The notes: a model not told the origin generated them from the sequence alone. A stretch of 64,000 bases of DNA from Adiantum capillus-veneris (GCA_014529385.2 CM043942.1:36608469-36672468); one strand, 5' to 3'. Counted from the first letter of the stretch, positions 49,037 through 60,532 are shown. Translations and numbers: made by a program.

Positions 49037-49510
49037 GTGATTGTTCCAATTGCACCAAGCAAGGAGGAATGGAGAGGAAGTTACCAGCAGAGCAAACCAC
49101 GAAGTAATCAATCTTCTTCATCCTATCGAAAGGAAAATGCTACAAGTAGCATGCAAGGAGTCAGGCAAAGTTGGCTACCGAAAGCACAGCTTAAGGACAA
49201 GCCAATACAAATCTGGGTGTCCAAAACAACATCGAAAATACCAAAGATGGTTCCAAACGTCAAAACACAGAGACGAGCATCTTCGAGAAAGGAACCTAAC
49301 ATGAAATGGGTTTGGAAGGAAAAAGAACACTTATTTTCTCCGCAAACTGGAAACAAATCAAGCAATGGGGAGTTAAGTCTCAGAAACCTCAATCACACCA
49401 TTCTAACAAAGACAAAACAAGATACCAATGGCGGGTAAAAGCTCGGCAACAATCATTCTTGATACCAAAAGCTCAAGAAATTAGCGTGCTAAAGCATCCT
49501 GATGGCACAA
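49037..49510 (+). pseudogene. Basic W-V-x-K tail, outer element
   Basis: A Lys/Ser/Gln-rich frame after PR2 with VRQSWLPKAQ, IQIWVSKTTSK and MKWVWKEKEH, and RYQWRVKARQQ in an overlapping frame. It corresponds to 36752-37504 of the nested element. A frame change near 49420 leads into the tandem repeats that follow. Confidence 0.6.
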
Positions 49511-49514
49511 TCAA

Positions 49515-50010
49515 GCAAAGAGCCTACATGCTACAAGATTTGCTCTTTGGAAGACAACATCAACAAGTCTCGACATCAGAAACCCTTGAGTTAATCACTC
49601 AAGACCCACCTCTTGCACAACATAATGGTTTGAAAGCAAAGAGCCTACAGGCTACAAGATTTGCTCTTTGGAAGACAACATCAACAAGCCTCGACATCAG
49701 AAACCCTTGAGTTAATCACTCAAGACCCACCTCTTGCACAACATAATAGTTTGAACTGGATTGATCTTCAAAGCATGGTAGAGCCAACCAAGGCTATGCA
49801 TAGACAATATTATTCAACCCATGCACACAGTTGTCCCGGAGTACGCCATCAGAAACCCTTGAGTTAATCACTCAAGACCCACCTCTTGCACAACATAATG
49901 GTTTGAACTGCATTGATCTTCAAAGCATGGTAGATCCAACCAAGGCTATGCATAGACAAGATTATTCAACCCATGCACACAGTCGTCCCGGAGTACGCCA
50001 TCTAGGAGGG
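49515..50010 (+). repeat. Tandem repeats at the end of the pol tail
   Basis: Unit A (121 bp, GCAAAGAGCCTAC... to ...AATGGTTTGAAA) occurs at 49515-49635 and 49636-49756. Its second half recurs at about 49847-49906. Unit B (about 152 bp period; GATCTTCAAAGCATGGTAGA ... CGGAGTACGCCATC) occurs at about 49760-49850 and 49912-50002. They encode near-identical peptides (ETLELITQDPPLAQHN). Confidence 0.9.
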
Positions 50011-50019
50011 GTGGAAGAG
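50004..50019 (+). other. Internal purine tract, outer element
   Basis: AGGAGGGGTGGAAGAG follows GTCGTCCCGGAGTACGCC, matching the tract and flank at 37505-37539 in the nested element. Confidence 0.6.
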
Positions 50020-51292
50020 TACTAAGTAATTAAGGGCAATGTTTGAAGAGGGAAGAAAAAAGTTTGATATTAACGTGTGATTTTTTGCAAAATTACCTAA
50101 TAATGCCCTTATAAATCATCAACAGGAAAAAATTAACTGATAATATCTCCCCGATGAGTATAACTAGTGTATATACTATCAGAAAATCGTAAAAAATAGA
50201 CCTTTTTGATTATTTTTCATCATTTTTCTCGATATTGAGACTTAAAAATGGAGAAATCCAACAAAAAACAATAAAGCTGTGTTTTTCAATGAATTTTCTT
50301 AATTATTGGATTTTCACTTTGCTTTTTTAGAGCATTTTGTTATTTTCTTTATTTTTTTTTAAAAAAAGTCAAAATTTAATAATAAATAGCAAAGGAGCGC
50401 AAATGAAAAAACTGAAGACACGGTGGTGATTACAAAGACAAGGTGGATAAGCACAAAAAATTTCAATTAAATCGGCAGATGGAAGCGGGAAGCCTAAATT
50501 AGCCGGCCAGACCTACTTTTGCACCGAATTCTTGCAAAATGAGCTACAGGAATCCAATCGGGGAAATTTATGAGTCTAACATAGATTTCACGGCCTGGTA
50601 GGACTAACAGGGGAATCTGGGGGAAAATGGTTTGGGAAGTCCGGGTATAGATATCCAAGGTAGGCTAAAACCACCTCATTTCCACTTGATGCCTTTGGAG
50701 AGAGAGCTTTTCAACCTCTTTCGCGCGTCTTTTTCGAAGCCCACAGTCGTCTTTTTTCAGCACCGTCTGACATGAGACATGAGGGGTAAGTTCTTTACTC
50801 ATCAATGATCCATTTTGTACAGCCGATAGCTAGTGTAAACCCCTAGAAAAAACCCTAGAATCCAAGCAGTGCACGAAGACCTTCAACCAAAAATTGACCA
50901 TAGCGGCTTGCCAACTCAACCAAATCGGATGAGATTTGAATTTTCGCATGTCCCAACATAATAGAACACTTCTATATCATCAGCTGACCATTTGGCAAGG
51001 GTCGAGGGGGTCCCAAGTAGAAAAGCTAGGTTTTTGCCATAATTGCATTCTGACTCCACAGACAGCTTGCATACGAGGTTCATATACAATGTATATGATT
51101 GGTTTCATAAAATCAATCAAGCAAAGTCCTCGGAAAGCAAAAAATGGCTAGAAGGCTACAAAGCGTCAAATTCGACATACGAGGTCAAATTGACTCCAAA
51201 TGGGCCAAAATTGGGTGCAACAAGTCTTGAGAGAGTCAATAGGGCACCCAAACGCTTGACGATGTGATGTCCACCATGACTTTTGGAACCAC

Positions 51293-51533
51293 CAAGAGAG
51301 GGATCTGCAACAAATACGATTGTGCTATCATCCACTTTCCAGAAATCCTTGATTGCAAGCCCTGAAACAAATAGTCCTTTCAACAAACAATGATCATAAT
51401 CAAAAGGGTGTTGTCCACTTCTTTTATTGTCTGGCTCAAAACCTGGAGTATTTGGATAATTTTGGGCTAGCACCCGCAACTTAAATCCCGTCTCTTCCTC
51501 AAGGTTTGTTACTTCCTTAGCAATGCGACCCTC
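51293..51533 (-). pseudogene. Fragment of a host gene: thylakoid-lumen TPM-domain protein, two exons and an intron
   Basis: On the minus strand exon 1 (51533-51443) encodes EGRIAKEVTNLEEETGFKLR and VLAQNYPNTP; an 81-bp intron (51442-51362, GT...TTTGTTTCAG) follows; exon 2 (51361-51293) encodes GLAIKDFWKVDDSTIVFVAD then PSL and ends at a GT donor-like site. Spliced, it matches what I remember of the plant 'thylakoid lumenal 15.0 kDa protein 2' (TPM domain; chloroplast lumen, function not well known). An acceptor CAG precedes exon 1. The intron stays in frame by chance, so a 138-codon unspliced frame exists. Presence of introns means capture as DNA, not from mature mRNA. N- and C-terminal exons are absent. 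Confidence 0.78.
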
Positions 51534-51747
51534 CTGGACCAAAACCAAAAGATAACAAGTCAAAGATTTCAATAGATTTCATTATTTGGATAATAACAAA
51601 TTCACCCTGCCCAACCATACAAGCAAGCAGCTAAGAATGATGAAGTTTAGACAGGATGTAGAAAAACCCCAAAAAAAAAGAAGGATAGAGATTCAAAGGC
51701 ACAAAAAGTGACCCTCCCAATGTTTACTTGTGGGTTTTGAGTACATA

Positions 51748-51873
51748 TTAGCACTTCACAGTGCTTGGTGCGTGAGTTTCTTTTGGACTCTTCTCCTTGG
51801 CTTCACTGGACTTAAATACTTTTGACTCTTGTTGTAGACTCTTTGGGATAAACACGTCGTCTTTTCCAATATT
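51748..51873 (-). pseudogene. Possible terminal exon of an unidentified gene
   Basis: On the minus strand an acceptor-like GATTCCAG ends at 51874, followed by exactly 42 codons ending in TAA: NIGKDDVFIPKSLQQESKVF, then a Lys/Glu/Ser-rich tail ending HAPSTVKC. I do not recognise it. It is on the same strand as, and 215 bp from, the TPM exons, so both may come from one captured piece. Confidence 0.3.
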
Positions 51874-52185
51874 CTGGAATCAAACAAGTAACTTGAAATG
51901 CGAAATTAATGCATAATGCCACGAAGTTAAAATGAGTTAGGCTAGGCATCAGAATCGACATATCTAAGTAAGAGGGAGGAGCTTATGCACTAAAGCTTAG
52001 AAGTGTGAGGCTTGGTAACTCAACAGGCAGTGTAGTCACAGAAATCGGTGATTTCAGAGTCGAACAAAGCACAAAGTGATGCCGGCAAGACCAAACTTTA
52101 CCAAATTCAATTTAGGACTTGTTTGAGGTGTATAGAATGTGTTTAGGTCAAAATTTACAAGTTTTGCAAGAAAATGTTTACTGTT

Positions 52186-52783
52186 GTAAATAATAGTGAT
52201 TATTTACTTTTGCACTATTTTGGCTTGAAATTTGCGTCATCACCTCACCTATCACTTGTTCACACCTATTACATGCCAAATTTCAAATATGAGCTAAAAT
52301 GATCAACTATAACTTGGGAAATTGCCAAAAAACACAAAGAAGTCCTTTCAAGCCAATTTCTGAGTAATGAGCCACATTTTTTGATCCAAATTAGCTCATA
52401 TCACATATAGAGGATCTATACCATGCCTAGAACCAAGTTGTGCCAAAAAAAAGTTTATTTTGATAGAAAAGTTAATAATCGCTATTATTTGCTTTTTGGC
52501 CAAGATGAAGGAAATTTGCAACTTTGCCATCATAGATCCAATGTACATGATGTCCTAAGACCACTAGCCAAGTTTGAATAAATTTGGAGCTCAAAATCTC
52601 AAAATTCCTTTATATCTACTGTTTCAGAGACCTAAAGCTTAAATCTGGCACCATTTTCACTATGTGCATCCAAATGAGCCCATATTTCACTCAAAGTAGG
52701 TATTTGGTATATTCAAGCTTGTAATACCAAATTTGCAAAAAGTTGAAAACATTACTCAGCTGTAAATAATTGCGATTATTTAC
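52186..52783. repeat. Palindrome cluster of the outer element (3 copies)
   Basis: GTAAATAAT-AGTG-ATTATTTAC at 52186-52207, an imperfect GTTAATAAT-CGCT-ATTATTTGC at 52471-52492 and GTAAATAAT-TGCG-ATTATTTAC at 52762-52783. Spacing is 285 and 291 bp. Sequence differs from the nested element's palindromes, but position and spacing agree. Confidence 0.9.
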
Positions 52784-52970
52784 TTTTGTTGCAAATTTTT
52801 GTTTTGACTTCATAATTTTGATCTTTACATGTTTTTATGCATCTATGCATGTTCAAAACTTGATTTGAAGCAAATTGGACCAAATTTGTGGGCATTTCAG
52901 ATTGAAGGACATTTCAGAGAAAATCTGCCAAATTTGCTAACTTTGACACTCTATTTGCTCAACAGGAGCC

Positions 52971-55900
52971 ATGCAAGCCGCAGAGAGGGCCAAGAAGAAG
53001 CTTAATCAAAAAGAAGAGTTGCAAGAGATACCACCATACCAACTGGACCCCGATTCAGCCAAAACGGCCAAAGCAACCTATCTGTCAAGAGAACAGCTTG
53101 AAGAGCATAACACCACAGTGTTCACCAGAAGATTCAAGAGCAAAGAGGGACATCAGGTAGAGCTACAACTCCTACCAAAAGAAGTTTATGATGTCGTCGC
53201 AAAACCCCAGACAAAAAAAGCCAATAGAAGGCTTGGTATTAGAGAATTTTATGAACAAGAGCCCTGTGGAGTGGACTTCCAAAAAGCTTATGAGCTTTTG
53301 TCCACAATCAAAGAAGATGGAACCGCTCAAATCTTTGACCAGCAAGAGAAAAAAGTTGAAGTGGGGATTACCAGAGAGATAGTGGTAGAAGCACTCAAAC
53401 TGCCAACAGAGGGAATGACAATGAAGGCAAAGGACAGAAAGACGGCAAGCACCTTCACCAAAGAAACCGCCACTGCGACATTTGCCAACCTCATTCAAAA
53501 ATAGGTGGAAGATCCCGCAAGGTTGTACGACTAGCACTTCCACTTCCTCACCAAGAGGCTGCCAAGGTATATGACACCAAATCATGCGGTTGCCACAACC
53601 TTTACACAAGTTCTCAAATCAACAACCAAGCAACCAATTGACCATACACAATACATGTTGTCCACATTGAAAGGGACAAATAAAGAAGGAAAAATTACAT
53701 ACCTGGGAGCACCAGAGGTTATGACCAAGATTTCTTACCATGCTATCAGCATGGCCCCCTACAACTTGCCGCCTGTTCCAGATCAGAACACTTGGATAGT
53801 GTCAGCACAACCCTCCCTCAAGCTACAAGATCTGCCAAGAGAACATACAAGTCTCACGAAGAGTCTACTGAGAGTTCACCAGAACGGAATAGCAATGAAA
53901 GTTTAGATAATGAGGAATAAAAAGCACGAAGGGAAGAGATGACGAGAAAAGTTGTGGCAGCACACTAGGAGGAACCTGTACAAAAACAAGCCCGATTTGA
54001 AATAGAAAAGCACTCTTACGAACGCAGTCTCCAAGCACAAGGCAAGGATCTGGCAAAGTGGGTACCCATTGAACTCAAAGGGGCAAGAACAAAGCACCAT
54101 ACCAGGAAACAGGCAGAAGACCCCTCAGAATTACTGGCAAAAATGTATCAAGAAGCAAAAGCTTTAAAGCTGAAAGAAGCCCAAGAAGTGGAACAGAAAG
54201 CTAAATAGGTGGCAGAGCAACAAAAGAAAGAAGAGGAAGCAACTGCACAAGGAGAAGCACAATAGGATCAAGGTGATGTGTCTCCCTAACCTTCTTTACC
54301 TGTTTCAGAACATGATCACCTCATGTTTAGCCCACCACCTTCACCAGCCAAAAAAACCAAAGAACATGAGCCCACCAAGGAGACAGAGCCTGAACAAAGA
54401 GAAGCAGCTGAATTGACACAACAAGCAGCTGAATTTACACAAGAGCAACATATAGAGCAAGAACCAGAGCGAGAAAGGACAGTGAGTCTTGCACCAGAGG
54501 ACACCACAAACTTTAAGCAAACAAGAGAACCGGAGGCCGAGGAAACACCTTCCACCTCAACATAGTAAGAAAAGGCCGAGGCATTGACAAAACCTCAGGA
54601 TACCAAAGCGAGAGATGATCAGCCACAGCCTCAAGAACAACCACAACTAGCCGCCATGACGCAGCCAAAAGATACATAAGAGACTGCAGAAACATCTAGG
54701 CAGCTAGCCAAAAATGAGGATTGGAAATCAAACAATGAAGTGATCCTACAAGTCAACAAGTATGCCAAGCAAATGCAGGACATGACGAAAAGACTCCGCT
54801 CAGCAGCACTTAGCCGCAGCTCAAGGGCTAAAGAACTTGAGATAGTGATTGACGCACTCTAAGGGGAGTTAGATGACCGATTAAATGTCATCACCGATCT
54901 ACAAAGGCAAGTGCAGGAGTTGAAAGCTGAAGCTGAACAACATTAGCTAGCAAGGGATAAGCAGCAAAAAGAGATGGAGGAATTAGGTGACCTACTCACA
55001 AAGTTACTAGATGCTTGCAAAGAAAAAGATGAACAACTGACAAAAGCTACAAACAAACTTCTAACTACAACCCTGTCACTTCAAAAAATGCAAGTACAGC
55101 TAGATGTAGCGAACGCCTCACTACAATACTTAGAACAAAGAATAAATGATCATGCAATTTTCTTGCGGAGCAAGTACAAGAGAATCCAGCCGTAGCCTCG
55201 ATCAAAGGAACAGACAAGGTCTACAAAGCATTAGAGAAAAAGAACAAGGACCTCGAGCTCGAGCTTAAACTGGAGCAGTCTCAGCGTAGAGAGGTACCTG
55301 GCTTTAATGCGGGTGCAAAGAGAAGACAAGCTGCTGAAAGAAATAGCTGAGCTTAAAAGAGTCAACCAACTGTTGAGAGAGGAACAACCAAAAACACCAG
55401 AAGAGACAAGAACTTCAGAGCAGCCATAGATAGAGATCCCCTCAGTTTCATTTGCTAAGATGGAGAACAAGGACAAGGACCTCGAGCTCGAGCTTAAACT
55501 AGAGCAGTCTCAGCGTAGAGACCTGGCTTTAATGCGGGTGCAAAGAGAAGACAAGCTGCTGAAAGAAATAGTTGAGCTTAAAAGAGTCAACCAACTGCTG
55601 AAAGAAATAGCTGAGCTTAAAAGAGTCAACCAACTGTTGAGAGAGGAACATCCAAAAACACCAGAAGAGATAGGAACTTCAGGGCAAGCAGATAGAGATC
55701 CCCTCAGTTTCATTTGCTAAGATGGAGACACATCCAGCAAAAGAGCTAAGTGGCGAGGAGGAATTTCAAGTACACATAACCGAAACGGATACAATGCCAA
55801 TGTCAAAGGCTGAGGAAGATGCACTGAAAGAGAAGATTACACAAGAGGTAGATGAGTAGTGGAAGGCAGCAATGGATTGGGAGCTAAGAGTTCTTCACTC

Positions 55901-56760
55901 TGTCAACGTTACACAACTCACTCCTAATCAAATCAATGCACAATGGCACCAACAATCCCTACCCTACCCTTTGATAAAGGTGGAGTTGCTCCAAGTCAAA
56001 GAGAGGATGTATAAAGACATGTAGGTAGAAGGAACATATCAAGACCACCCAAAGTGGAGGCTGAGCTGGTTGAACAAGAATCCAAGGTATTTGATTATGT
56101 TCACAAGAGCACCTGTGGCCATACAAAAGGATCCTACTTTTTGTCCTGTACCAAGAGTAAGGACCTGGTAAGCACATGAGGCACTAACAAAGAAGCGGCC
56201 AACTTGGCTGAACTACCCCCGATTGCATGGTCCAGAAAAGGGACCACTGACAGAAGAGTACATGGTGAAAACCCAAATGGGTGCCATGTCCTTCTTCAAA
56301 ATTCTATCGGATTTATCTTGTGCTATGCTATATTAAATATGATGAATGTTGCTCACCTGCATCGAAATATTCCATGAGCCAGAGCAAGCAGGTGCCCCTT
56401 GGATGTCATTCCTTGAGGGTAATAAAGGATTATGCTACGACCTTAGTGGTCAACCTTCCGAAGAAGTCCTCTATGGCTTTTACGCCAGATGCATGTTTTT
56501 ACCTTCTCACAATATACTGGCGTTTGAAATAGTGTTCTACACAGGTTTCTTTACTTCTGAACAAAAATATTTGGGCCAATGATCAGCAACCTGACATCAC
56601 AATTTGTAGGCTACTCAGTTGTGGAGCTGAAAAACAGAGTCACTATGCAGTTCTTACAAGTGCTAGATAAAGAGAGGAAGATCACATACCAAAAGGCACT
56701 AAATGCGCTTAAAGACCGCCTCGCCAGTCGTCAACCCAAAGACTACTTCAACCCATAAAG
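52971..56760 (+). pseudogene. ORF4: coiled-coil protein downstream of pol, outer element
   Basis: ATG at 52971 opens MQAAERAKKKLNQKEELQ. The N-terminal domain matches nested ORF4: DFQKAYELLSTIKEDG, VEVGITREIVVEALKL, TPNHAVATTFTQVLKS. In-frame stops occur at 53502 and 53532, with many further breaks. The middle is Glu/Gln/Lys-rich with predicted coiled coil (54950-55720). The C-terminal domain has DPTFCPVPRVRTW, TWLNYPRLHGP, EEYMVKTQMGA and, in another frame, FYTGFFTSEQKYLGQ. Order and spacing of the matching blocks are the same as in the nested element, though the sequences have diverged widely. No membrane segment is visible. Confidence 0.75.
55243..55730 (+). repeat. Tandem duplication in the ORF4 coiled coil
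   Basis: A unit running from ACAAGGACCTCGAGCTCGAG to TTTGCTAAGATGGAGA is present at about 55243-55465 and 55472-55730. The second copy holds an extra internal duplication of about 39 bp encoding KEI(V/A)ELKRVNQLL. The repeat lengthens the coiled coil. Confidence 0.88.
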
Positions 56761-56782
56761 CTGTGTCATGGACGACATAGAT

Positions 56783-56796
56783 GAGGAGGGGGGGAA
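56783..56796 (+). other. Polypurine tract at the 3' end of the outer element
   Basis: GAGGAGGGGGGGAA is followed by TGTTAGCAGC, the position of an LTR start. Its left flank resembles that of the nested element's tract. The next bases do not match the family-1 LTR. Confidence 0.7.
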
Positions 56797-56844
56797 TGTT
56801 AGCAGCAAGCTAACGCGGATACCATTTTTCGGAGCTCTTATTGT

Positions 56845-57590
56845 AGAAAGTGACTTTAAGTCATGGGAAAGTGGGCGTACTCCCTTCTTGCTAGAGAGAA
56901 TATTTATAGAGGGATTACCTGACCCTATCAAAGAAATGGAGATCCCATCTTCCCCATGTCAAGGGACTGAAGCCCAAAAAGTGTCATTAAATATTGCCAA
57001 ATTAATGGATTTCATGGCTTCAAAAGTTAGAACCACCATCATGTCTAAGCTATATGGAGACCCCGAGCTATTCTTAGCCCTTCAAGATTTCCTCAATGGA
57101 GAACTGAAGGTCGGTCTACCACAATTTGCACAGATGGATGGAGTGAAGGAAGCGTCAATAGAGGAGGAACATTTAGATCCACAACCCAATCTAAATAAGA
57201 ACTCCGTTGTTGAAATACATGTTAGCAAGTTGGGACAATACTTTGAATGCGATGAATCCAATACGACCATACCAATCACTACCAAGGGATTAACTGTGAA
57301 GGGAATCCTTGATGGTGGTGTTGGGGTTAGCATTGTGACTAAAATTTGATGGGAAACTATGGGAAGACCTCACCTTGGGACTACAAACATAGAGGTAACG
57401 ATGGCCAATGTGACTATTGTTAAGCCTATTGGGATGCTAGAAGATCTCAAGATCACGGTCTTTGGACAAAAAATAAGGAATACCTTCATTGTTATGGATT
57501 TTTCCAAGCACACTATGTCATCGGAGATGATCTTAGGATGTCCTTTCATGAAGGAAGCAAAATGATGCATGACTGATCTAAAAACCATGT
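56845..57590 (+). pseudogene. Linker and protease, third copy
   Basis: ESGRTPFLLERIFIEGLPDP, EEMEIP-like text (KEMEIPSSPCQG) and NIAKLMDFMASKVRTT precede the protease VKGILDGGVGVSIVTK. An in-frame TGA at 57347 is followed by MGRPHLGTTN and MILGCPFMKEAK. A one-base loss in an A run at about 57562 closes the frame. Active-site Asp is kept; G of the flap side is V. Confidence 0.8.
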
Positions 57591-58240
57591 CTACTTGCAG
57601 CTCCAAGAATTTGTCATTCGAGTTGATCTTGTAACTGATCAGGCACATCCTCTAGGGAACACATTTATAATTGATCAAAGATCTAACACCATAGTTCACT
57701 CAGCCCCATTGAAGTATTGTTACACGTGTAAAATAAACACTGGTGTTGGGGAAGATTCTCCTTATGTGGATGTTCTACATGGGATGACTGAGTCTGACAA
57801 TGTGGATTGGGTCCACTTAGCAGCAACCATAGACACTTGGGGCAATAGGGGGACGACCTGGGTAACACCTAAGGGGGATAAAATGCCACAACTTGTACCC
57901 TTAAATATGATAGGAGCAATGCATATAGCTTCTGATGACCTACAAGATGAAGGCTTGACTGACATTGGAACTAGTAGCGTCTCAAAAGATTCTAGCCCAC
58001 ATGATTCAAAGTTAGGATCATCAATTGAAATCAACTTTGAGGACAAAGAATTTGAGTTAAATCTTGGTGTAAATGTGGGGACAAACCATTCAGGGCCCAG
58101 TGGTACCGTAGATGACAATCTATCCTGGAGAGGAGAAGACATGAGTAGCGATTCATCTAGTGACTCTTCCCAAGACCCCACACACTTACACCCTGCACCT
58201 GATCATTTCAAATCCTACACCACATAGGAGTGCAAAGTGG
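57591..58240 (+). pseudogene. Protease-RT linker, third copy
   Basis: Acidic linker (SAPLKYCYTCKINTGVGEDS, NVDWVHLAATIDTWGNRG, DSSSDSSQDPTHLHPAPDHF) ending in a TAG at 58225. Here the basic KRYKRR end and the stop-rich junction seen in the other copies are deleted, so protease linker and RT lead-in are fused. Confidence 0.75.
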
Positions 58241-58909
58241 TGTATACAAAGGCCCAGAGAAAACCTATCGATGGAAGTAATGGAGTCCAAACCTGTTTTC
58301 ATTGCCCAAGATCTGGCTGAGGAGTATGTACTTAAAGAACTTCTCAAGGAATTCAAGGATATATTTTCTTGGACATATCATGATATGAAAGGTGTTCCAC
58401 CTTCTATGGTGCAACACACTATCCCCATGAATAACATGGCTAAACCAGTTCAGCAACGACCCTACCCAATGAATCCTAAGTATGCAAAGATTGTTCAAGA
58501 AGAGATTGAAGAGCTTGTTAAATGCAGATTCATATATCGTATTGAGCACTCAGAATGGGTGTCTCCAATAGTTATTGTGCCAAAAAAGAATGGGAGACTT
58601 AGAGTGTGCGTGGATCTCAAGAAGGTCAATGCCGCCACTAGGAGAGACCATTACCCCTTGCCATATTAAGAACATGTGCTTGAAAGAGTTGCAGGGAAGG
58701 AAGCTTATAGCTTCTTAGATGGGTACTCTGGCTACAATCAAATAGTAATTGCACTAGAGGACCAAGATAAAGCTGCTTTTATAACCAAATTTGGAGTGTT
58801 TGCATTTCGTGTTATGGCTTTTGGCTTAACCAATGCCCCTACTACCTTCCAGAGATTGATAAACACTGCTTTTAGAAAATATTTGAGGGAGTTTGTGAAG
58901 CTTTCTTAG
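58241..58909 (+). pseudogene. Reverse transcriptase N-terminal and palm, third copy
   Basis: SKPVFIAQDLAEEYVLKELL, WTYHDMKGVPPSMVQHTIPM, VPKKNGRLRVCVDLKKVN, YSFLDGYSGYNQI-like (YNQIVIALEDQ) and GLTNAPTTFQRL. A TAA at 58667 replaces Ser in PYSEHVLER. A one-base loss near 58897 shifts the frame just before LDDLCVYPS, so the catalytic box is out of frame. Confidence 0.85.
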
Positions 58910-59780
58910 ATGACCTTTGTGTTTATCCCTCTCAAAAAGAATATCTATCATGTTTACAAAAAGTGTTTGAGAAGTGCAGATTGTATCGCATCTCCTTAAA
59001 CCCTTTCAAATGCCAATTTTGGCAATTTTTCACCACCTACAAACTATAAAGGAGTTCAAAGGTTCATGGGCCATGTTGATTATTATAGGTGGTTTATTTT
59101 AAACTTTGCCAAGATAGCTCGCCCTTTGTACAAGCTTCTTATTGAGTTCCACTGGACCGTGGAGTGTGACCATGCTTATGAGTCGTTATTGAAAAAGACC
59201 TTGACTAGTGCTCCCATTCTATGAGTGCCTGATTGGAATGTAATTTTCCATGTGCATATTGATGCATCGAATTTTGCTATTGGGTGTGTTCTAGCTCAAC
59301 CAGGAGAACTTAAATTGGACTACCCCATTAGCTTTGCAAGTCATCAATTGAATGATGCTGAGAGGAACTACACCACTACAGAGTGAGAAGGTTTAGCTAT
59401 GATTTACGTGGTGAAAAAATTTTGCTACTACCTTCTTGCCAACAAGTTTGTTTTCTATGTTGATCATCAAGCATTGTTGTATCTAATAAATAAACCTTGT
59501 TCCACGTGAAGAATTACACGATGGTTGTTAATTCTTCTTGAGTTTGATTTTACTGTTGTGGTGAGACTCGATAAAAGACATGTCATGGCCAATCATTTGT
59601 CTCGCCTACCCAATGGTGAAGCCCCTACTGGAATCGATGATGAATTGCCCGATACTTCCCTATTCCTAGTCGAGATCATGTTTGAATGGAGTGAGAAGAT
59701 TGTGGACTTTTTAGTTAAACGGTTTTCCACCCAAACAGCTTTGCAAGGATATAGCTCAAAAATTGTTAAAGGAATTTGAA
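58910..59780 (+). pseudogene. RT thumb and RNase H, third copy
   Basis: LDDLCVYPSQKEYLSCLQKV, then a deletion of about 100 bp at 59022 removing ILGHIVSKNGIST. The RNase H part has HVHIDASNFAIG and NYTTTE followed by TGA, VDHQALLYL and WLLILLEFDFTVVV-like text ([18 protein letters not shown]). Stops at about 59222, 59386 and 59508. Confidence 0.8.
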
Positions 59781-60530
59781 CCTTATTCTCTAATTGTAGG
59801 AACTCTCTACAAGCTAGGGAAGGATGATATTCTCAAACATTGTGCTCATGAGGATGAGTATTTATACATATTGTAAGAAGCCCACATGGGTGTAGTTGGA
59901 GGATATTTTTCAGGGGAAATAATTACTAGAAAGGTGTTGCAATAAGGCTATTGGTGGCCCACATAATTCAAAGATGCATCACTTTTTGCAAAATGTTGTG
60001 ATGAATACCAACATTATAAGGTCACACAACAAAAGGCTAAGATGACCTTACATCCTATTAAAGTAACTCAAACATTTGAAAGTGGGGTTTAGACTTTGTA
60101 GGCCCGATTAGTCTGGCAATTTGTAACACTAAATCGCGATATATTATTGTTGCCACTGACTGTGTGACAAAGTGGGAGGAAGCCAGGGTGACACGCAAGG
60201 TTGATGCAAGGTCAACTACTAAGTTTCTCTTTATAAAGAAACTCACTACCAACTTCATGATAGCCCATCATAAGTATACACCTTATTATCCAAAAGAAAG
60301 TGGCCAAGTTGAGAGCACTAACAAGACCTTAATTTCTATCTTGACCAAAATAGTGGAAGCTCATCGCATAGATTGGGGTTTGAAGCTGACATCAGCTTTA
60401 TGGGCTTATCGTACTGCTTACAAAAAGTGGCTATTAATCGTACACCATTCAAGATGGTATATGGCCAAGAAGCAGTTATGCCATGGGAATCTGTAATTCC
60501 TAGTCTGTGAGTAGCTTCACAAGAAGGTCG
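59781..60530 (+). pseudogene. Integrase, third copy (lacks second catalytic Asp)
   Basis: The zinc-binding part is eroded (HMGVVGGYFSG: second His is Tyr). DFVGPISL-like text and IVATDCVTKWEEAR give the first Asp. A 75-bp deletion at about 60231 removes the SDNGTHFINE block with the second Asp. YYPKESGQVESTNKT keeps the Glu. A 320-bp deletion near 60540 removes most of the C-terminal domain. No activity is possible. Confidence 0.85.
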
Positions 60531-60532
60531 GG

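Larger units (their letters stand above)
50026..52970 (+). other. Spacer between pol tail and ORF4, outer element; candidate intron 50786-52965
   Basis: No element gene in 2.9 kb. Donor-like CATGAGGG/GTAAGTTC at 50785/50786, branch-point-like TTGCTAACTTTG at about 52933-52944, and acceptor TATTTGCTCAACAG/GAG ending at 52965, five bases before the ORF4 ATG. Inside lie a host-gene fragment (51293-51533, minus) and three palindromes (52186-52783). A TATA-like GTATAGATAT stands at 50645. Confidence 0.6.

Noticed and set aside
51156-51572. Continuous 138-codon minus-strand ORF as a real uninterrupted gene
   Set aside because: Comparison with the remembered TPM protein shows an 81-bp GT-AG intron in the middle and non-homologous sequence at both ends; it is a gene fragment.
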